A stretch of DNA of 64,000 nucleotides from the NCBI GenBank assembly GCA_019054805.1, contig JAHQIY010000024.1, positions 434,001 through 498,000 on the forward strand, read 5' to 3'. Numbering within the stretch: the stretch's first letter is position 1; each line of letters opens with the position of its first letter. The translations under genes and the position numbers were made by a program. Below the pieces are notes generated by a model. That model did no database searches and was not told the DNA's origin. It worked only from the letters and a program-made list of their open reading frames with translations. This DNA is from Brachionus manjavacas. Its lineage: Eukaryota; Rotifera; Eurotatoria; Ploima; Brachionidae. Of this stretch, positions 21,855 through 34,028 are shown piece after piece.

Positions 21855-24800
21855 ATGAAAGTAGATCTAGAGATAATTTATAGTTGCACAATCAAAAAGA
21901 AAAAATCATGTCCAAAAATAAAATGGATTGGAAAAGTAGTGCCCAAATTGAACATTTAAAATAATAATGTAAAAAATGCAATTTTATTTTTAAAAAGGAA
22001 AGAGAAAAATTATATGTATTAGAAAGCCAGAAAGTAAGTTCATTGGACCCGAACAACGGTAATGTAAAGCGGATTTCCTCTCGAATCAAGTCATTTCAAA
22101 AGTCAATCGTTTCCCACAATATTACAGATAATGGAATCTATTTTGTGGCAGTGTTGGTCAATGGGGACATATTAATTTGGAATAAGGACACTGACACAAT
22201 TAAAATTGTAAATGGAATGTCTGAATTCGCACTGAAATTAAATAATCACGGTCCGAATGTATTTTTAAGCAATGACGCCAAAAAAATAATTCTGATTAGA
22301 AATAGCAACAAAATATTTGTATGGGAATCAGAGGATACATCATCAGTTGTTGGAAATTGGTCGAATATTGTTGCATCCAAGGAAATAAAAACAGTAGAAG
22401 ATCATAAAGAGCTAGTTATTCATGTTCGATTTGTTCAAAACTCAGTAGGCAATTTTAATTTTTAATTACAAAAAAAAATGTGCTATTAACTTTTTCTGTT
22501 TATAGATAAGCGGAACTCATGCAAATTGTTGTTTTGTTTTTAATCATGAGAACAAAACAAGAATAAATGTTTTGAGAATAAAATGGGACAACTGTAACAC
22601 AAAGCCTTCGTAAGTTCTTTATTACTTTGTTAGTCTTTGATTTAATTTTTTTTTTAAAGAGAATGTCGCTTTAATACTATGTGGATTAGCCATGAAGCCA
22701 CATTTGAAAATTTTTTGAGCCAAAGAGGTTGTGACAAAAACGAAAATTTAAATTCTAAACAAAATGACAACTTTGAACCGCTTAATACCAGAGGAGCATA
22801 TGTTCTTAAAATTTCGCATAATTCTGATTTGGCCGTATTGGCTGTTAATCAAAGAAAAATCGAAAATTGTTTACTTTTATTTTTTTCCTTGTCAAACGGC
22901 AAAATAAGAGAAGTAAATTTGAGAAATTTTGGATTAAATGGATCAGCGCAAGGACGGTATTTATCTTAATTAATTAAATTATAGTTTGAAATTTAATTCG
23001 CTTTAAAAAAAAATTTAGAAAATATTGGATTCAGGAATTATGCTGGACTTTCAATGATTTGTTTGTAGCCGGTATATCGAAGCATGGAGCCTTTTTTCTG
23101 GTTACACGTTTAGGCCAGCCTTTATTCATCCATGCTCTCGGCAAAGAGATAAATATTGGACCTGCTTTGTTCTTAACAATACACCCTTTAATTTTAGTCA
23201 GGTAAGATGGTAATTCAGTTTTTATTTTTTCTAGATTTAGAAATTTATTTTTTTACAGTAGTGCTAAAATTATCTTTTGACTAAAAATTATTTTCGTTGT
23301 AAAAATAATTAAATTCTTAGCAAAAAAATAAAAATAAAAGCAAAAATTTATTAGTAAAAGTAGCAAAATAAATTAAGTTAAAAAAAAAAATAGTAAATTA
23401 TTATATTAAATATTTATGAGTAAAAAAATTCACACATTACTTAGAAATCTTCATCTGGAATAACATTTTTTGTCTCAACCCAATTTTTCAGTTCGCCGAG
23501 ATTCATAATTTTGAGTTCTTGTCTGTTTTTTTTTGTGTATTTGAATTACATTGTTTAACTGAACTGAGTCAACTTCCACGTATCCATTTTCTGTATTTGA
23601 TCTCAACCATCTCATAATTTCTTTTGGCTTGTTGTTTTCTTCGAAGTATTTTTAAATTATGATTTGCTTGGTTTGTTCAGGAACACCTCTTGTTTTTGGT
23701 ATGTGAACGTGTTCTTCTTCTTCAACAAAAATAGATGCACTTGAATTTGTATTCGGTTTGAATATATAAGGTCTTTTATCACAACTTGAACATTTGAAAA
23801 ATTTTTTATCTCCTATTGTCGATTTTTGTTTTTCTTTTCTCGCCCAAGAATAACCTTCAAATTTATTTTTAATCATATCAAGGGCTTGTTTGTAAGTTTC
23901 AAAGTCAGCAAGATGATTACAAACTCTGCTCGCTTTTCTTGCTTTTTTAGCGGGAATTTCATCTATTTCAGTATCATTTTTGAAGATTCGGTATCGCTCA
24001 TTTTTAGTTTATAAATTTTCAGATTTGTATATTTTAATTTTTATTTATTTGTATATCTGTACCGAGATAATGCTCCTTCAGATTAAAAAAAAAATAAAAA
24101 ATAAATCAAAATAAAATAAAGTTAGAATAAGATAAAATAAAAAGAAAAAAGAAAAATTAGTTAAAAGAATTAAATTAAAAGAAAATTAAAAATAGATATT
24201 GAAATAGATAAAAATACGATACATATTTTTAAATGTCTAATTTTCGGGGAAAAAACAAGAAATAGTAAGATAGCAATTTCAAAATTTTTAACATTAAATA
24301 AGTGAAAAATTAAATTAATTTATATTTACTATTGAAAAATTACTTTTGTTACTAATTAATTAATTTTACTATTAACAATTTTTTTTACTACTTTTTTATT
24401 TTATTTGCTATGTGTAATATTTGCTACGATTTTTTATTAAATTTGCTACTATTTCAATTATTTTTGCTACTGCATTAAATAGTAGCCATTATACTTTTGG
24501 GTTAAATTTCCAAAAAAAGATTTTTATAAAATTTCCCATGAAAGCTATCACATTGAATTGGAAAAATTAATTTCGCAAGGATTAATTTGGACAAATTAAG
24601 ATTTTAATAAACAATCAAGGCAATTTAATTTTTAAAAACTAAAATTTAGACAAATTAATTTTCGACATTTTAGACAATTCGTAAAATTGGAAAATTAATT
24701 AAGTTCACTTACTGTTTTTAAAAATGGACGAGTTATTAAATGGTATGAATATCCTTAGCGTTCAATTAAGCCTTCTAGGACAAAAAAAGATGGTTCAATT

Positions 24801-27800
24801 AGTTACATTTTAAACTTGTACAATCAACTTAATACTGGTCGAGTTAATAAGAGAAAAGTGGGTTACATAATTTTAGAGGAAATAATAAATTAAATTATCA
24901 GTGACTATAAAAATGTCAAAACTTTAGAATGTTAATAAAATTTAACTTACTATTTTATTTTTTTTACATCACCCTCGCGGTATTTACTGAAAAATTTATT
25001 TTATTTATTTATTTGTTTTCTGTACCGAGCTAGGGCTCTTTCAGAATAAATTAAAAAAATCAAAATCAAAATAGAAAATAAAATTAAAGATAATAAAAAG
25101 AGAGAAAAAAAATCAAAATAAAGTAAATTAGCTAAAAATTTCCTGTAGAATCGTAGCATATTCATTTTGATTGTTATTGTGCAGCATTTTAAAAATTTTA
25201 GATTATTTTTTAAAAGAAAATTTTTTGTCAACTATTTTTATCTAAAAAATTTATTTGACAGATAATAAAAGTTCAATAAAGGATGCATATTAACGCGTCA
25301 TATCAATAATTAAATTGTCATTTGAAAATAAATGAAATCGTCATATGGATAATTAACAATGTTCATAAATATGCAAACCTTTCATTTATGACTTTAAACA
25401 TTTCTGTTATCATAAATTTTACTTTTTAAAACGTTAGAAACATGCTAAATTAAATTCAAAAGAAAATTTCTTTTTTTTTCAATTTTTTTAAACTTGTTTT
25501 TCAAAGAAGTTATAGGAATTTTGTAATTTATTTTAAAAAAATCTTTTTTAATACGTTTGTCATCAAAATTATATTTTAGTAAATTGATTGAACAAAGAAT
25601 GATTTTTTTTTATTTTAAATTTTTCAATATAAAGAAGTTCAAAATTTTCGCATTTTTTGATCTTACAATTCACTACTTCTCGTAAATGAAATTATTTTTT
25701 TTTATTTTTAATTTTGCTTAATCAAGTTGTAATTTTTTTCTCTACAAATAAATAATTTAAATAAAGTTTTAATTGAAATAGTTTACTTTTCTTTTCACTT
25801 TTTGATGCTTTTTTAAAAATTTTACTTGACATGTGGTAAAATATGGTTAACGTAGCACTTTAAGTTAATTTTTTGTTATATTTTTTTTTGATAAATTTTC
25901 TTTAAGAGGAAAAAATGATTCAACTATTAAAAATGACGAATCTTCAATTAATTCCACTCTAAACAATGGAAAACACCAAAAGCAAATATTTTCAATAAGC
26001 CAGCATCCTAGTTTACCAATTGTAGTTTGTTCTGACGGATTTTTGATGTGCATTTTGAAAATACCATCAGCTTTTGCAGAACCTTTGAGGCTAGTGAAAG
26101 AATTTGTTAATGAAGCCGTAGAACAAATGAATTCAATTTCAAAATCAACTGACAAACATCGCTCATTCCATTTTCCTAGATACCAACAAAATGATGAAGA
26201 TGGACAAAAATTTAAGACAAAAAAAAAGCGTTCAGTTTCGTTTGAATCAAACATTCCTGACTGGGGCCTAGAAACAAGAAGTGAATCGAATTTTCTGGAC
26301 AAAAGTTCCGACAGTGGTGTCGATTCGATAAACGAGCTAAACAAACAGAATAAAACAAATGGCTTAGCTGACCACAAAATTGCAGATGGTAAAATTATAT
26401 TCAGCTTTTTGCCTCAAGTTTTGCCAATTTCCGATGAAACAATGAGCACTCAATCGTTGTCCAGCAAATTGGAAATATGCATCAGCTATTTGACTTGCAG
26501 TTGGTCTTTGATGGTGAGCCTAAATAATTATGATTCAGTTGATTTCAACGAAAGCGAAATTGTATGCAGGGCAATTCAGCAGGCTTTCATAAATTTCACC
26601 ACACTTTTTCTCAATGTTGAATTTGAAGCCATCAAAGATTTTGTTTATTTTTCCAATCACGATTTGGCTCAAAGTGAACAAATTGACATCAAAAAATTCA
26701 AGGTGCTGGTGAAAATATTTTTCATTTTTGTCAAAACTCTAAATTTTGCTTGCACCGACTCCATTCATTTTGTGCACATCTCCCAATTTGTCCAAAAATT
26801 CAACCAGTCTATTCTCAAGTTCAACAACAGCTCAGTGGAAGTTGATGGTGATCGCAGCTCGTCAAGAATCTACATCTTGTCACTAGCCTACAATGTATTA
26901 AAGTGCAGTCAAACTATTTTGAAAGAGGTTTTTGATCAGCAACAAAGCGAGTCGTTCCTGATTAAATTCGACTCGATTGAATGCAAACAAAACACGCAAC
27001 ATTGCAAAGAATTGGCAAATGTAAATGCCAGAAAGCAGCTGGAGAGCCACGAGCCGAGCGACAAGAGTAATGGCTCTGAGTCGGACAGATTTGAGACCGA
27101 TTCTTTGGAAAAGTTGAACAGCAAAAAGAGAGCTCTGATATTGAAGAAGTCTAGTGTCAAGCAAGCTTTGAATCAAATCGATTTGATGCTGCAAAAAGGC
27201 TGGACCAATCTTGTTCATTACGCAAGCAAATATAGAAAGACCTTGCAGTCGCTTGGCAAAATTCGACAAGACTCTTTGAACCAAATAAATCTGTTTGTAA
27301 TTTTTGTTCAACGCGAAATTGAAAAGTTGTCAAATTTTAGACATTTTGCATGGGAAAAGAGTGGCCGAAGAGCTGTTGTCGAACAAGTAAGCAACCGAAA
27401 ATCTTTGTCCAATTTCAAAGTTGCCAAAGCCGACCTGGTCTATTTCAACTTGGGCAACTTGGACAAGGCCTTGGACTTTTGGACTATTCAGTTGAATTCA
27501 ATGTTTGATCAAGGGCACACGTTTGCTCTCGAACAAACATCAATTGCTATTGTGCACAAAATTTTCTACTCGTGTTTGACCAAGTACGAGATTGGCAAAT
27601 TTTTGGCCATTGTCGAAAAATTTCTCGAGTGTGAGCAGTGCAAATATTCGAAAAGTGGACAAAGTCCATTCTCTCGATTTAGCCTATTTGAAAACTCGTT
27701 CCGAAGTCTGTGCGCCCCCAAGCCATTGCCAAAGCTGCCGCCTGCAATCATCTCGGTTCTAAAGTCACTGGCCAGATTTATATCGCTGTACTTGATCAAC

Positions 27801-30800
27801 AACCATGAGCTGTTTCACTTGAGTGTGATCAATCCGATGCCGATGCCATCGTTGATCGAATGCTTGCAAAAGCCTCGGCTAAATGCCAAAAAAAACATTC
27901 TCTCCAAACAACAATTCACGCTGTCACTGAACTCGAGTGGCGCCACCGCCAACATCCAGTGCGTGTTTACGGCCGACAAAGTTGTCGAACTGTTTCTGGC
28001 AACCGAATTGTACGACGAGGCCATTTACTTTCTCAATTCGATAAACGACTGGAAGAGCTCGTTTTTGATCAATTGTGTCTTGAAGGAATCGTCAAACTAC
28101 CAGACAATTGACCAAAACTCGACTCTGTCGACCAAGTTTTTTGCTGAGCATCAGCTCGTGTTCAAAGTTAGCTCGATTCTGGGACTGGGTGTGGACGATG
28201 GAGTCTGGCACGATTTTGAGTCGTGTCTGATGGAAAAAAAGTATGAGCAGAGTGCAAGTGTGGTGCTCAAGGAGCTTCTTGTTTGCTCGGTGGTGACCAA
28301 GTCGCCAATTTTGGAGCCTATTTTGAACAATTTGATGCGCAACTTTGTCGCTTGCACGCATCAAATGTGCTCGTCGAGCATTATTGTGCCCGAAAACTTT
28401 TACTTGCCGGCGCCGCCAATTTTTTGCACCCAGCTCAACTGCGAAGACAACGAAGCATTTGCGGACCAATTTGCTCTGCACGAGTCCAAGTACAGAAACA
28501 AGCTTTGCACTCTATCAAAGTGCATAATTGTTTTGTTCAAAGAAAGCAATTTGTTTGTTCCAATGATCAAATGGTACTTGGAAAATTTGTCTCTGGCCAA
28601 AGGTGACATGACAAATGTGTACGGCATCAAAAACAAGTTCAGCCTAGACCTGTCGCTAAACACACTGTTGTCGTCTATCCGCTACCAAAAAATCGGCTAC
28701 ATTCCCCAACCAATATTTAGCCTGTTTAGAGAATTTGTTGTCCTGCTGTTTCTCATTGACTTGAGGGACAAATTTTGCCAAGCTCTTCGTCACTTTTACA
28801 AGCTAATGGCAAAAAGTGCCAACAGCTCTACAGCCTACGTAGATTTGAGCTGCAAAATAATCAAATATGGAATGTTGATTTTGAGCTTTCGTACTCTGAT
28901 GGCCAGCGAGTATGAGCGCATACAAGACATAGTCTTGAGCACGATGGCCAAATTGGCGCCAAGTTCACAACACTCGAGTGAATTGGACCTGGAGTATGAG
29001 CTTTTGAGATGCGTTGAAGAAAAGCTTTTTGTTGCCAATTTGGCGCTCGACAAAGACAACCTGGTGAATTCGCATGGTCAGGGTTTTAATGTGCGCCACA
29101 AATTTGAAGCTATTAGAGAAGAGTGGAAAAAAAGTGGTCGCTCAGCGGCAAACTTGGACATGAATGACTTGGACACGTTCGAGCATAAGATGAAAATTGT
29201 CAAAAACCAAAGTCAATTGATTCAAAACCATTATGGCATTGGCGAGGACATTTTTCACATGAAATATGTTCAGAACATTTCGAGCCTAGACGATTCGTTG
29301 TGTGGTGCATTTGCCGTCGAGCGTTCCGATTTGATGGGCCATTTTTTGGAGTTTTTCTTCAAATTTGCATTTGACCAGAGCGAAAATTGGGAGGCGATTG
29401 TTCATCACGTAAACAACATTCCATTGATACCCCAGTTCTATGAAGCGATCAGAGAACAAGAGCTGAACAAAAATGAGCTCAAAAAATATGTGCTCAAAAA
29501 CACCGCTGGCCATGTGTCCGCAGAGTGGTCCACGGACTTGCACATTAACTTGACCAAGCAGCGAAGATCACGACTAAGCACAAATTCCAGTAAACAACAC
29601 AAACAATCGACCAAATCTCTAGTCGACGCAGAACTATTCACCAAAAACGGCTTGTTCAGAACTTACAGCCTCAAAAACATTGATCACACTCGATCTAGCT
29701 TGGGCAAAAAATCAGCCAGTTTTAACGACTTAAAAAAGCCCGCGTCCACAATCAAAGCGTCAACTTGCAGCCAGACTAGCTTGGAGCAACCATTGAAACT
29801 GGTGGACTATGGCGCGTCCTATGCTCACGTGTCAATCTTGGCAATTTGGCTGGTCAAATGGTCGAGGAGATTTCAAAAAATTCTGGTCGAAAACAGCCAA
29901 ATCGGAAATAGATTTGACAATGGCAAACATTTGGAGTGCAAGACTACGTTGAAGCTAAACTCTCTGAATGCCAACATGCTGGTCGCTTGTGTCTATTTGG
30001 CAAATGATAACAATTTAATTGCGAGCTCAATGAACGAATGGACGGTGCCAAAGAAACCTATGTCTAGAGCAATAGAGCCAAAGGATGCCGTGAGCGAACT
30101 GGATGACGACTTCACTCAGGTCACTCGTTCCAATATGGCCACAAGTAAAAAGACTAGTGAACGGTCGATGATGAACAAAAAATTCAACAATGACATTTCG
30201 TCGTCAGAGACCAACAGTAGCACATTGGACATCAGTTCATTTAATGAAATCAAAATCGAAGCATTGTCAATTGGACACAAGCCTAAGAGCTCAGCAAACA
30301 ACGAACACCAAGCAAAAATTTGGACTAGCAATGGCTCATTTTTTGGCAAAGATGAGCCATTTATGGAAGCATTGCCAAGTGCTCTCGATTTGACAGAATA
30401 TTATGATTTTGAAAATTTGAAAAAATCTCACCATCTAATTAGATCGTTGGCAAACGTTGAATTGAAAGATGAAAAAAAAGAAGTAGAGCCGGCTGTGAGT
30501 GCGAGTGCGAGGGTGAGTGAGCCAAAAATTGACAATGTCACCACAAACCAGAACCAAATGAAAAAGAAAAAAAACAGCTTTGAATTTATTACGAGCTTGT
30601 TTAAAAGCTCACCAAGTCCCACTCGATCACCTTCTAGGCCTCAAAAAACTGAAGAAAAAATCCAGTCGTCCATTTCTTCTGAAAACAAAGCATTTGCGTC
30701 CAAAGACAAAAAAAGTGAACCACTCCAAAACCAAGAAGAACATCCAAAATCGTCCACTACAACTACTACTACTACTACTACTTTAAATGAGACTAATTCG

Positions 30801-33800
30801 TCTCAGGTGCATCAAATAATTAAAAATGAGCTTAGAAAAATTGTTCAACTGCAACACAATACGGTAATGAATTTTTTGAATAATCAATCCAACGAACCAT
30901 GTGAATACAATCGAATTGAGCCGAGCTCATGTGTCAACCAGTCTAGCATGGACTGTAAAGGCTTTGAAAATCAATTGATCACTATTCTGAAAAGTGCCAG
31001 TTCGTCTGATCCCATGTCACAGATTGTAATCGAGACAAATGTGAAAAAAGTCCAAAACAAATCAAATGAACACTTTTGCCCAAGACCAGAACCACAAGTT
31101 ACATCGGGTGGTTTTTTGCAGCCAGTCAATGCGCCAAAAAGAAACCAAAATATTTTGAGACGCGGCAAATGTTCAAAATATGTCAAAATACCGCTACTAA
31201 ATATAGGCGACCAGTCGGAATTTCGTTTGCCTCATGTCACCAATCCTTCAAATGAAAATTTTACAACAGAAAGCTCGAGGACAATTTATTTGTCTGCGGA
31301 ATACAATGACAGCGGCACCAAGTTGCCAATTGCATCTAGCATCAAAATGCAATCAACACAAAATCTAAAAGCAAAAGATAAAATTTTCGAGAGAAAGCAT
31401 TTACAATTTTTGTCTCAAGAGATCAAAAAAGGAGCAAATTCTAGCTCAAAAAATTATCCTCTTTTAAAATTAGATGTCAAGTCAAGTGAAGCTTGTCACA
31501 CACACTTTAGTCAAGCAAAGACCGAGAGCAAACAAGTAGACGAGGCAAACATTGGTCAAGCGTCGAGTTCAAATTCAAAACAAGAGGTCAGATCAATTGA
31601 TGGCTCTAGAAATACTCAGTCATCGGATGCTGGAACACAAGTTCAAAAGCCAATCTACGACGGATACATCTTAGCACCGGATTGCTTTGACCAAATGCTT
31701 GATGGCCATCACATAGACAATTTTTCTTCATCAAAGGCTCACTACGAATCAACTCGCCACTTGAGGGTCCAACAACAGGCCAAAAAAAAAGATTCGCACA
31801 CAATGACAGAAAAAACTATTCAAACATCGCATCAGCTGCCGCCCGACATTCTGTTCAAGCTTAAGTTCGACAATAATCAAAAAGACAGACAAAAAGATTG
31901 TGAGCTGGGCAATGATTTCATTAATATCGCAGACTTGGACAATGGATCAGTTGAAGAGATTCTGCAATTGATCGAAATTGATCAGACTAAGCGTCACAAA
32001 GTGCCAGCAGTTGAATCGGAACAAAATGCTCAAGACCTGAACAACCAGCTAAATGTTTCTAGATCAATTGAACGCAACGATTTGGATCGCATTTCACGTG
32101 TCCAAGACAGCCACATCGAAACGGACTTGAGTTCGGCTGGGGAGCAAAAAAAGCATGACTCAATGGCTGACACGATTGAGCATGCGAACGAGCCAGAAGA
32201 ACACAGCTCGTTGCCAAATGACGTGTTTTCGAGTCTGCCGATTATTGACGCGAAAATTCAGTCGATTGGCAAAATGGCAGACAAAATTAGCGAAGAGAAT
32301 GTTAGAAATATGAAGTGTGTTGAAGCAAAAATAGAAGAGTGTGTGAACAGAATTGAGAGTGTGGAGCGAAATTGCAGAGAAAGAAAAAGCGCTGAAAAAC
32401 AGCGATCTTGCTCGCCACCCAATCCTCAAATTCAAATCGATGGTGCACAAAACGAGCTCAAAAAATTCAAACATATCGATTTGTCCGATGACTTGTCGGA
32501 TCTCAATGACTTGGAACAGCAACGATTGAACGCAATCTTACGTCTAGATTCGTGTGATCATCTTTTAGTTGATCCATCATCATGCCCATTGAAAGCCAAA
32601 AGAAAACTCGACGATTCAAAACAAAAGCCAGAAGAGAAAAAAATCGCTCTTGGAAAGAAACAAAGTGAACAACTGAAAAAAAGCCACGATAATGTCAGCT
32701 TTACGAAAAGAGTAGAGAGCGAATTGATAGAAAAAAGAGAGAGCATGATCGAAAAGTTTGCACAAAAGAGAGAACAAGATGCCAAAAATCTGCTAAAGGA
32801 TTTGATTTCGGACAGCACACAAGTCACTAGAGATTGTTCACAGCGAATAAACACGGCGAGAAGCAATCGACAAAAAAGCTCGCCACTAAAAAATCACATT
32901 TCACCTAGGAAAAATACAAAAAATCAAATTGAAATTCCGCCCTTGTTGTTGTTGAAGGCTAATGACGCCGAGTCTTCTGTTTTGTCCGGAGCCAAGGTTT
33001 CAACTCCCAAGCAAGCCAGGCCAAGTTTAATGTCAAGGACAATAAACAAATTGGCTTTAGAGCAACAAATCGAAAACAAAAAAACACAAATTTTGTTAGA
33101 TGAATTGGAAAAAAGGGCACATAATGTGACAAATGGAACAATTGACAAAGTGCAAATTAAAGTCAAGGACAGCAAATCTCTCAGCGATTATGTCAGACTA
33201 CAAAATCCGAAAAAACTGCGTACACAGCCAGTCCACAAAGCTCTTACTTATTCTGAGCGGTTGATGATGCATCAAAAAAGTGACATCAAATTGGCCAACT
33301 CCAAAGACAACATCAATGAACTCTATAAAGTTTATGGCTCAAAACGAGTCAAAGGCATTCGCCAAAATCTCACTAGACCAAATCTAAAGCATCTCAAGCC
33401 GGCTGTGTCCCATGCACGTTTAGAAAATGGCTCGCAAAAAAAAATTCTCCGAATGCAAAACTCAAAAAATAATGTGAAAAACAAAGTCCCTGCTAATGCT
33501 AGATATTCGCCTTATGACCAGTGCGTTCTCAGCAAAGATATCGAAGAGCTCATTCACTGGTCCATTGACGATAGCTTAAAGAAGATCATTTACGACCATA
33601 AGCCAAAAAGCCGAATAAACAATAAATCTAAGATTAACAAAAACAACAAAGACTTGAAGCTAACTAGAGACATGGACCAAGACACTCTAGCTGATCTGGA
33701 CATTGACTATTTGAACGATGAATTTTTGGACGACTATTTAATTGACAATCAAAGCTATTTGAACCAAGTTGGCTTACAAGACTTAATCAATATTTCATTG

Positions 33801-33872
33801 AGCAGTGAATCTTCAATAAGTTTCATTGATTGGGATCAAATCGACCAAATATGTGAACACTATCAAAAGTGA
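21855..33872 (+). CDS. CPLANE1: CPLANE1 (C5orf42/JBTS17), ciliogenesis and planar polarity effector 1
   Basis: CPLANE1 works with INTU, FUZ and WDPCP at the basal body/transition zone in ciliogenesis and IFT-A recruitment. Six exons: 21855-21935, 21998-22444, 22506-22609, 22660-22956, 23019-23201 and 25907-33872, all GT-AG and in phase. They give 3025 aa (human 3197). The N-terminal beta-propeller-like part matches: CPKIKWIGKEREKLYVL (human WPRVSWLGKEKEAVFLL), NGDILIWNKD, KYWIQELCWTFNDLF and LTIHPLILVR. Near residues 380-400 comes FSISQHPSLPIVVCSDGFLM, and near 1200 the diagnostic FYLPAPPIFC (human LYLPAPPLYC). The C-terminal half is low-complexity, with Thr (about 1988), Lys and Ser stretches. 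It ends with a basic region containing TYSERL. Intron 5 (2.7 kb) holds transposon remnants. An RFX-type X-box precedes the gene. Confidence 0.93.
23430..24003 (-). mobile_element. MULE-type transposase N-terminus (FLYWCH-like finger), in CPLANE1 intron 5
   Basis: Minus strand: MSDTESSK, then after a frame change DTEIDEIPAKKARKASRVC. Next come FEGYSWARKEKQKSTIGDKK, FFKCSSCDKRPYIFKP, ASIFVEEEEHVHIPKTRGVP and, in a third frame, EIMRWLRSNTENGYVEVDSV. The C..C/H pattern followed by a 'TRG.P..tK' block resembles the FLYWCH-type DNA-binding start of MULE transposases. The catalytic domain is absent. At least two frame changes are visible, so the copy is dead. Confidence 0.6.
24040..24190 (-). mobile_element. 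LINE 3'-end repeat, copy 2
   Basis: On the minus strand GAAGGAGCATTATCTCGGTA followed by CAGATATACAAATAAATAAA matches the ends at 14620-14780 and 25000-25200. Only the terminal part is present. Confidence 0.55.
24405..24470. repeat. TTGCTAC subterminal-type repeats
   Basis: TTGCTAC at 24421, 24443 and 24464, with TTGCTA at 24405, all in one orientation. The opposite orientation (GTAGCAAA) occurs on the other side of the MULE fragment near 23360. This suggests inverted subterminal repeats bounding that element at roughly 23250 and 24500. Confidence 0.45.
25000..25200 (-). mobile_element. LINE 3'-end repeat, copy 3
   Basis: On the minus strand it ends CTAGCTCGGTACAG plus AAAACAAATAAATAAATAAA, the best preserved of three copies. 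Upstream are the remains of a coding end (CTACGATTCTACAGGAAATT). It lies in CPLANE1 intron 5. Confidence 0.6.
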
Positions 33873-34028
33873 TTTTTTTTTTTTTTTTTTTGGGATTTTT
33901 TTGTTAATTTAATTTTATAAATAAAAATAAATATTTACAAAAATTAGTAGCATGATTTATTCACATTTTTTTTATTTAAAACTTTTAAAATTTTTTATCT
34001 ACAAATTTAGAAATAAAATCAAAAAAAA

